18,178 nt of DNA, taken from contig JAEYTN010000406.1 of the NCBI GenBank assembly GCA_023433985.1, forward strand, positions 1-18,178, in the 5' to 3' direction. Below, piece after piece: positions 14,766 to 18,178 of the stretch; position 1 is the first letter of the stretch, and the number at the start of each line of letters is the position of its first letter. The position numbers and the translations under genes were made by a program. The DNA is from Pseudomonadota bacterium (GTDB lineage: Bacteria > Pseudomonadota > Alphaproteobacteria > Rhizobiales > Devosiaceae). The notes under the pieces are model-generated. The model searched no databases. It was not told the origin of the DNA and worked only from the letters and a program-made list of their open reading frames with translations.

Positions 14766-14797
14766 CAATGGTAGGAGGGCCGCGAGGCACCCCATTG
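14766..14797 (-). promoter_or_regulatory. putative riboswitch expression-platform hairpin
   Basis: In the thiB leader between aptamer and ribosome binding site, CAATGG and CCATTG (plus 14766-14771 and 14792-14797) can pair. On the minus-strand RNA the loop carries CCCTCC (plus 14774-14779), partly complementary to the GGAAGGG of thiB. This points to control of translation initiation. No T-run follows, so a transcription terminator is less likely. Confidence 0.4.
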
Positions 14798-14800
14798 CCA

Positions 14801-14882
14801 TCTCAAACTCCCTCCGCCAGCATGACCTGGTTCAGGTTCAATGGGTAACTCTCAGCCACGTGTTCGTGGCACCCCAGCGAGA
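14801..14882 (-). ncRNA. TPP riboswitch aptamer (THI element)
   Basis: Read on the minus strand, the leader shows the full conserved order of the THI box. These are a P1 arm TCTC (plus 14879-14882), GGGGTGCC, a small stem around CACGAACACGTG, GCTGAGAG, ACCC, TGAACCTGA, CAGGTCATGCTGG and GGAGGGA, then the closing GAGA (plus 14801-14804). The RNA binds thiamine pyrophosphate and lowers expression of the thiBPQ transcript. It lies about 80 nt before the thiB ATG. Confidence 0.96.
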
Positions 14883-14889
14883 CGGTCCA

Positions 14890-14918
14890 CAGATAGCCAG
14901 AGTTGCCCTGCCGTGCAA
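14890..14918 (-). promoter_or_regulatory. candidate thiBPQ promoter, overlapping the thiN start
   Basis: On the minus strand TTGCAC (plus 14913-14918) and TATCTG (plus 14890-14895) are separated by exactly 17 nt. The predicted transcription start near 14882 coincides with the 5' end of the riboswitch aptamer. Each box matches only three of six consensus bases, so position is the main support. The -35 box covers the likely GTG start of thiN. Confidence 0.45.
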
Positions 14919-15611
14919 GCGCGTGCCCCTCAGACGAACGTCGCGGTCTTCGATGACCTGCTGGTCATTGTCGGCGGCGGCAGCCTGGATGCCGAGCTGC
15001 TGCGCGAGCTCTACGCGTCGGGCGGCCGCATCGTGGGGGCCGATGGCGGGGCCGACCAGATCGTGGCGGCGGGGCTGAAGCCGGAGCTGATCATCGGCGT
15101 CTTCGATTCGCTGAAGAACCCGCACGCGTGGCTGGGAAAGACCCGGCTGATGCAGATCGCCGAGCAGGAGACGACTGACTTCGAGAAGGCGATCTACTCC
15201 ACGCGGGCACCGGTCACCGTAGCGCTGGGGATGACCGGGAAGCGCTTCGATCACACGCTGGCGGCGCTCGATGCGCTGACGCGCTACGCCGAGCGGCGGA
15301 AGATTATCCTTGTGGATGAAGAGGATGTGGCGGTGGCGCTGACCACCAGCTTCAGCTTCGAGATCGAGCCGGGCGGGCGGGTGTCTATCCATCCGCTGGC
15401 GCCCATCAACTTCTGGCGGTCGGACGGGCTGAAGTACCCGCTCGATGCGGTCAAGCTGGCGCCGGGGGTGCGGACGGGAACCTCGAACGAGGCGCTGAGC
15501 GGGCCGTTTACGATCGTGCCGGAGGAGGGGATACATGCCCCCTACCTGCTCATCCTGTCGCGGCAGCACCTGGCGCCGCTGATCGGCAAACTGCTGCTGG
15601 AAAGCCGCTAG
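14913..15611 (+). CDS. thiN: thiamine pyrophosphokinase
   Basis: This enzyme (232 residues from GTG 14913) transfers a pyrophosphate group from ATP to thiamine, giving TPP in the cytosol. Family blocks are VIVGGGSLD (18-26), the GADGGAD loop (42-48), the TTDFEKA motif (87-93), GMTGKRFDHTLAAL (106-119) and the C-terminal SNEALSGPFTI. The metal-binding G-D-x-D-S motif reads GVFDS here (62-66), so the first Asp is Val63. The frame is open back to an ATG at 14841, but that codon lies in the complement of the riboswitch; the GTG gives a normal N-terminus. It is divergent from thiBPQ, so imported thiamine is activated by a neighbouring gene. The ribosome binding site is poor. Confidence 0.88.
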   Translation: MQARAPQTNVAVFDDLLVIVGGGSLDAELLRELYASGGRIVGADGGADQIVAAGLKPELIIGVFDSLKNPHAWLGKTRLMQIAEQETTDFEKAIYSTRAPVTVALGMTGKRFDHTLAALDALTRYAERRKIILVDEEDVAVALTTSFSFEIEPGGRVSIHPLAPINFWRSDGLKYPLDAVKLAPGVRTGTSNEALSGPFTIVPEEGIHAPYLLILSRQHLAPLIGKLLLESR

Positions 15612-15673
15612 GACGGCGAAATTCTGCCACGGTGGGAGGCTTGGATGCGGCGCTTAAGATATTGGGGCGGCAA

Positions 15674-16513
15674 GTGAAAGTTCTATTGGCGGCGCTGGCG
15701 TTGAGCCTCGCCGGGGTATCGGCCAGCCAGGCCGAAGTGGTCTGTACGCTGGTGGTCGACGCCGAGAGCGGCGGGGTGCTGCTGCAGGAAGGGGGCGGCT
15801 GTGCGCGGCCCGCTGCGCCGGCTTCGACGTTCAAGGTGCCGCTGGCGCTTATGGGGTTCGATGCGGGGATACTGACGGCCGCGGACGCGCCGGCCTGGCC
15901 CTACCGGAAGGAGTATGGCGGCACGCGGCCCGAGGAGAAGGTGACGCTGACGCCGGCGGGGTGGCTGAGGGACTCGGTGCTCTGGTACTCGCGACAGGTG
16001 GTGCAGCGGCTCGGGGCGGCGCGCTTTGCTGGCTATGTAGCTGATTTCCAATATGGAAATGCCGACGTGTCGGGTGATGCCCGCAAGGATAACGGGATGA
16101 CGCGGAGCTGGCTCAACTCATCGCTGCAGGTCAGCCCGGAGGAGCAGGTGGCGTTCCTGAGGCGGATGCTGGCGGGGGAACTGCCGGTGTCGGCGGCCGC
16201 TCGGGACGCGGTGGTGGGGATCATGCCGCGGTTCTCGGCCGGGCCGTGGGAGCTGGCGGGGAAGACCGGGACCTACTACGAGCGGAATGCCGACGGCAGC
16301 TACAACTCAAGGAAGCAGTGGGGCTGGTTCGTGGGCTGGGCCGAGCGGGACGGGGAGCGGCTTGTGTTCGCCTACCTGATCCGGGACCCCAAGAAAACGG
16401 CCGGGGCGGCGGGGCCGCGGGCGCGGGATGCGCTGCTGGCACGGTTCGCGAAATGGGGCGATGGGCAGATTGCCGGCCGGAGCGGCGCGTTCATCGACAT
16501 GAACGCCAGCTGA
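15674..16513 (+). CDS. class D (OXA-type) beta-lactamase family protein
   Basis: This 279-residue penicillin-recognising serine hydrolase is predicted to be exported: residues 1-20 are a signal peptide with cleavage near SQA/EV. Motifs in order are Ser51-T-F-K54 (nucleophile and the lysine that is carboxylated in this class), S101-V-L103 (usually S-x-V), Y127-G-N129, a W146-L-x-S-S-L block matching the class D Trp that supports the carboxylated lysine, and K197-T-G199. The length fits OXA enzymes. The start is uncertain: GTG 15674 gives a clean signal peptide behind GGGGCGG, while GTG 15632 adds 14 residues. It lies 62 nt after thiN and could share its transcript. Whether it confers resistance cannot be told; a class D-like protein without strong hydrolysis is possible. 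Confidence 0.85.
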   Translation: MKVLLAALALSLAGVSASQAEVVCTLVVDAESGGVLLQEGGGCARPAAPASTFKVPLALMGFDAGILTAADAPAWPYRKEYGGTRPEEKVTLTPAGWLRDSVLWYSRQVVQRLGAARFAGYVADFQYGNADVSGDARKDNGMTRSWLNSSLQVSPEEQVAFLRRMLAGELPVSAAARDAVVGIMPRFSAGPWELAGKTGTYYERNADGSYNSRKQWGWFVGWAERDGERLVFAYLIRDPKKTAGAAGPRARDALLARFAKWGDGQIAGRSGAFIDMNAS

Positions 16514-16524
16514 ACGCATTATGA

Positions 16525-16562
16525 ATGAAGAGGGCGCCGCGGTTGAACGGCGCCCTCTTCAT
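16525..16562. terminator. bidirectional terminator between beta-lactamase and rpoH genes
   Basis: Fifteen perfect base pairs (16525-16539 with 16548-16562), core GAAGAGGGCGCCG, close an 8-nt loop between two convergent genes. The A/T-rich outer parts of the stem provide short T-containing tails on both strands. It starts 12 nt after the beta-lactamase stop and ends 13 nt before the rpoH stop. Confidence 0.85.
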
Positions 16563-16575
16563 ACTATTCAATGGC

Positions 16576-17457
16576 TTAGGCGCTTTCGCGCGACCTGTGT
16601 GCCGCTTTTTGGACCGCTTCCTGAACCTTTTCGAAGGCGCGAACCTCGATCTGACGGATGCGCTCGCGACTCACATTGTACTCCTGCGCCAGCTCTTCGA
16701 GGGTAGCCGGATCCTCGCGGAGGCGGCGGGCCTGGAAGATGGCCTTTTCGCGCTCGTTGAGGTCCTGCATCGCATTGGTCAGCAGGCCCATGCGCTCGGT
16801 GAACTCCTCGGACTCGCCCAGGGTCGTTTCCTGGTCGGGCGTGTCGTCTGCCAGCCAGTCCTGCCACTCGGAGGCGCCCTCGTCGGCGCGCATGGGCGCG
16901 TTCAGCGAGGCGTCGCCGGAAAGGCGCTGGTTCATGGAGACCACATCGGCCTCGGTGACGTTCAGCGTCGTGGCGATCTGCTTGATCTGGTCGGGATGCA
17001 GGTTGCCGTCATCGAGGGCGGCGATCTGCCCCTTGATCTTGCGCAGGTTGAAGAACAGGCGCTTCTGCGCTGCTGTGGTGCCGATCTTTACGAGGCTCCA
17101 CGAGCGCAGCACGTATTCCTGGATGGCCGCACGAATCCACCACATGGCATAGGTCGCCAGGCGAAAGCCCTTTTCGGGTTCGAAGCGCTTGACCGCGTGC
17201 ATCAGGCCGACATTGCCCTCGGAAATGACTTCCGAGATCGGCAGGCCATAGCCGCGATAGCCCATGGCGATCTTGGCGACGAGACGCAGGTGTGACGTGA
17301 TCAGGCGCTGGGCGGCGCCGGGGTCGGCGTGCTCCTTGTAGCGCTTGGCGAGCATGAATTCTTCATCCGGTTCCAGCATCGGGAACTTGCGGATTTCCTG
17401 GAGATAGCGGCTGAGGCCGCCTTCGGTCGACAGGATAGGCAGATTGGACTGGGCCAT
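16576..17457 (-). CDS. rpoH: RNA polymerase sigma-32 factor
   Basis: This 293-residue heat-shock sigma factor directs RNA polymerase to chaperone and protease promoters. Region 2 spans about residues 50-120, with the -10 recognition stretch ATYAMWWIRAAIQEYVLRSW. The RpoH box QKRLFFNLR (131-139), which separates it from other sigma factors, follows. Region 4 with its helix-turn-helix is at about 253-282 (LEELAQEYNVSRERIRQIE). The ATG at 17457 is chosen for the GAGGG 6 nt upstream and the family N-terminus; the frame stays open to 17517. It lies downstream of the rluC/rluD-family gene on the same strand but probably has its own promoter. Alphaproteobacteria often carry more than one RpoH; which paralogue this is cannot be seen. 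Confidence 0.96.
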   Translation of the reverse strand: MAQSNLPILSTEGGLSRYLQEIRKFPMLEPDEEFMLAKRYKEHADPGAAQRLITSHLRLVAKIAMGYRGYGLPISEVISEGNVGLMHAVKRFEPEKGFRLATYAMWWIRAAIQEYVLRSWSLVKIGTTAAQKRLFFNLRKIKGQIAALDDGNLHPDQIKQIATTLNVTEADVVSMNQRLSGDASLNAPMRADEGASEWQDWLADDTPDQETTLGESEEFTERMGLLTNAMQDLNEREKAIFQARRLREDPATLEELAQEYNVSRERIRQIEVRAFEKVQEAVQKAAHRSRESA

Positions 17458-17476
17458 GACGCACCCTCTTCTTTCC

Positions 17477-17521
17477 CCCGCGAACGGGCAGATAGCGACC
17501 TCCATCCATGGCGGCATGGAG
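17477..17521 (-). promoter_or_regulatory. structured leader of rpoH mRNA
   Basis: The leader contains CTCCAT/ATGGAG arms (plus 17500-17505 and 17516-17521), an overlapping alternative CCATG/CATGG pair, and a CCCG-TTCG-CGGG tetraloop hairpin (plus 17477-17488) about 20-30 nt before the start codon. Such structures could tune translation with temperature, but the ribosome binding site itself is not clearly sequestered. Confidence 0.3.
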
Positions 17522-17536
17522 CTCGCGCGTCGTGAA

Positions 17537-17564
17537 TATATAGGTCAAATTTCGGCGTTGATAA
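17537..17564 (-). promoter_or_regulatory. rpoH promoter
   Basis: On the minus strand TTATCA (plus 17559-17564) and TATATA (plus 17537-17542) are 16 nt apart in a conspicuously AT-rich island of the 162-nt gap before rpoH. The expected start near 17530 gives a leader of about 73 nt. The strong -10 supports a vegetative-type promoter. Confidence 0.55.
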
Positions 17565-17619
17565 GACCCACCCTGGATGCCTAACGACATCCCGGCGCGA
17601 TGGTTCCCGTCAGCCTCGT

Positions 17620-18178
17620 CTAGCGTGCATACGCCAGATCAAAAGACTCCAGGGCCGCCTGAAGTTCCACCAGATCGTTGGGCAAATCGGCTTCGAAGAA
17701 CAGCTCTTCGCCGGTGGTGGGGTGCTCGAAACCGAGTTCGGCGGCATGCAGCGCCTGCCTGCCCAGCGCCAGAACCGCGGATTTCGGGGCTTCGGGGAGC
17801 CGGTTGACCTTGGTGACGAAGCCAGTCGCGTAGACCGGGTCGGCCACCAGCGGATGGCCGATATAGGCCATGTGCACGCGGATTTGATGGGTCCGGCCCG
17901 TCTCCAGCTCGCAGCGGATGCGGGTAATGTCCCAGCCGTCGCCGCCAAAGCGCTGCTCGACCGCATAGTGGGTGATCGCCTCGCGGCCATCCTTGCGCAC
18001 GGCTTGCTTGAGGCGGGCATTGGCATCGCGGCCGAGCGGCGCATCGACGGCGCCGCGCCCCTGTTCGGTGCGGCCCCAGGCCCAGGCCATATAGGCCCGA
18101 TGCAGCGGTCCGGTGCGGCCATGGTCGGCGAACTGGGCGGCAAGGTGCCGCTGCGCCTGCTCGGTCTTGGCCGCCACC
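17620..18178 (-). CDS. RluC/RluD-family 23S rRNA pseudouridine synthase, C-terminal part (partial)
   Basis: The visible 186 codons run off the right edge; the 5' half, with the S4-like domain and the catalytic HRLD aspartate, lies outside. The segment opens with the VAAKTEQAQRHL stretch that normally follows the catalytic loop. It shows the conserved TRIRCELETGRTHQIRVHM block, HPLVADPVY, and a QALHAAELGFEHPTTGE-type C-terminal core typical of large-subunit uridine isomerases. A valine codon at the edge is internal, not a start. The gene precedes rpoH on the same strand, an order that I recall as common in Hyphomicrobiales. RluD is the most likely member, but RluC cannot be excluded from this part alone. 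Confidence 0.88.
   Translation of the reverse strand, partial: VAAKTEQAQRHLAAQFADHGRTGPLHRAYMAWAWGRTEQGRGAVDAPLGRDANARLKQAVRKDGREAITHYAVEQRFGGDGWDITRIRCELETGRTHQIRVHMAYIGHPLVADPVYATGFVTKVNRLPEAPKSAVLALGRQALHAAELGFEHPTTGEELFFEADLPNDLVELQAALESFDLAYAR

Noticed and set aside
14841..14912. ATG at 14841 as the start of thiN
   Set aside because: This codon and the AGG before it are complementary to invariant riboswitch bases. The added 24 residues have no family counterpart.
17458..17517. 20-codon N-terminal extension of rpoH
   Set aside because: The family N-terminus and a good GAGGG support the ATG at 17457. It is kept only as a leader curiosity.
1..18178. Mobile elements, CRISPR arrays, tRNA or rRNA genes
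   Set aside because: No transposase, integrase, direct-repeat array, cloverleaf or rRNA sequence could be recognised on either strand by reading.

Overview
The window is about 65% GC and reads as chromosome of an alphaproteobacterium, most likely Hyphomicrobiales (a Devosia-type genome is my low-certainty guess). The grounds are the protein character of SerA, PurA and RpoH, the co-directional rluD-rpoH order, and a large proline-rich one-pass membrane protein just behind purA. No rRNA, tRNA, insertion sequence, integrase, phage gene or CRISPR array was seen.

Layout. 1-223: the 3' end of serA (ACT domain), then two rho-independent-type hairpins. 467-1785: a small four-helix membrane protein gene divergent from an XRE/MmyB-type regulator gene, which is preceded by a 10-codon mini-ORF. 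1782-7715: five genes, all on the minus strand. In transcription order they are two tandem berberine-bridge-type FAD oxidases, an EamA exporter, a nicotianamine-synthase-like SAM enzyme and a TupA-like ATP-grasp ligase. The last two are 10 nt apart and form a tight pair. This block is the least ordinary part of the window and could encode a small-molecule (metallophore- or opine-like) pathway; that is inference. 7956-11470: purA followed by the proline-rich membrane protein gene, ending at a clear terminator.

11529-15611 is a thiamine uptake and activation locus. thiB-thiP-thiQ run on the minus strand with overlapping genes, behind a textbook TPP riboswitch aptamer. The divergent gene thiN (thiamine pyrophosphokinase) starts so close that its probable start codon lies inside the predicted thiB promoter. 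15674-16513 is a class D (OXA-type) beta-lactamase gene on the plus strand. It is separated from convergent rpoH by a perfect 15-bp bidirectional terminator hairpin. rpoH (sigma-32) lies downstream of a partial RluC/RluD-family pseudouridine synthase gene that runs off the window end.

How it works together: serA, purA, rpoH and rluD look like the conserved housekeeping backbone. The 1.8-7.7 kb block, the XRE/membrane-protein pair, the thiamine locus and the beta-lactamase look like lineage-specific insertions between them. The thiamine genes form one coherent module: ThiBPQ imports thiamine, ThiN converts it to TPP, and TPP shuts off thiBPQ through the riboswitch.
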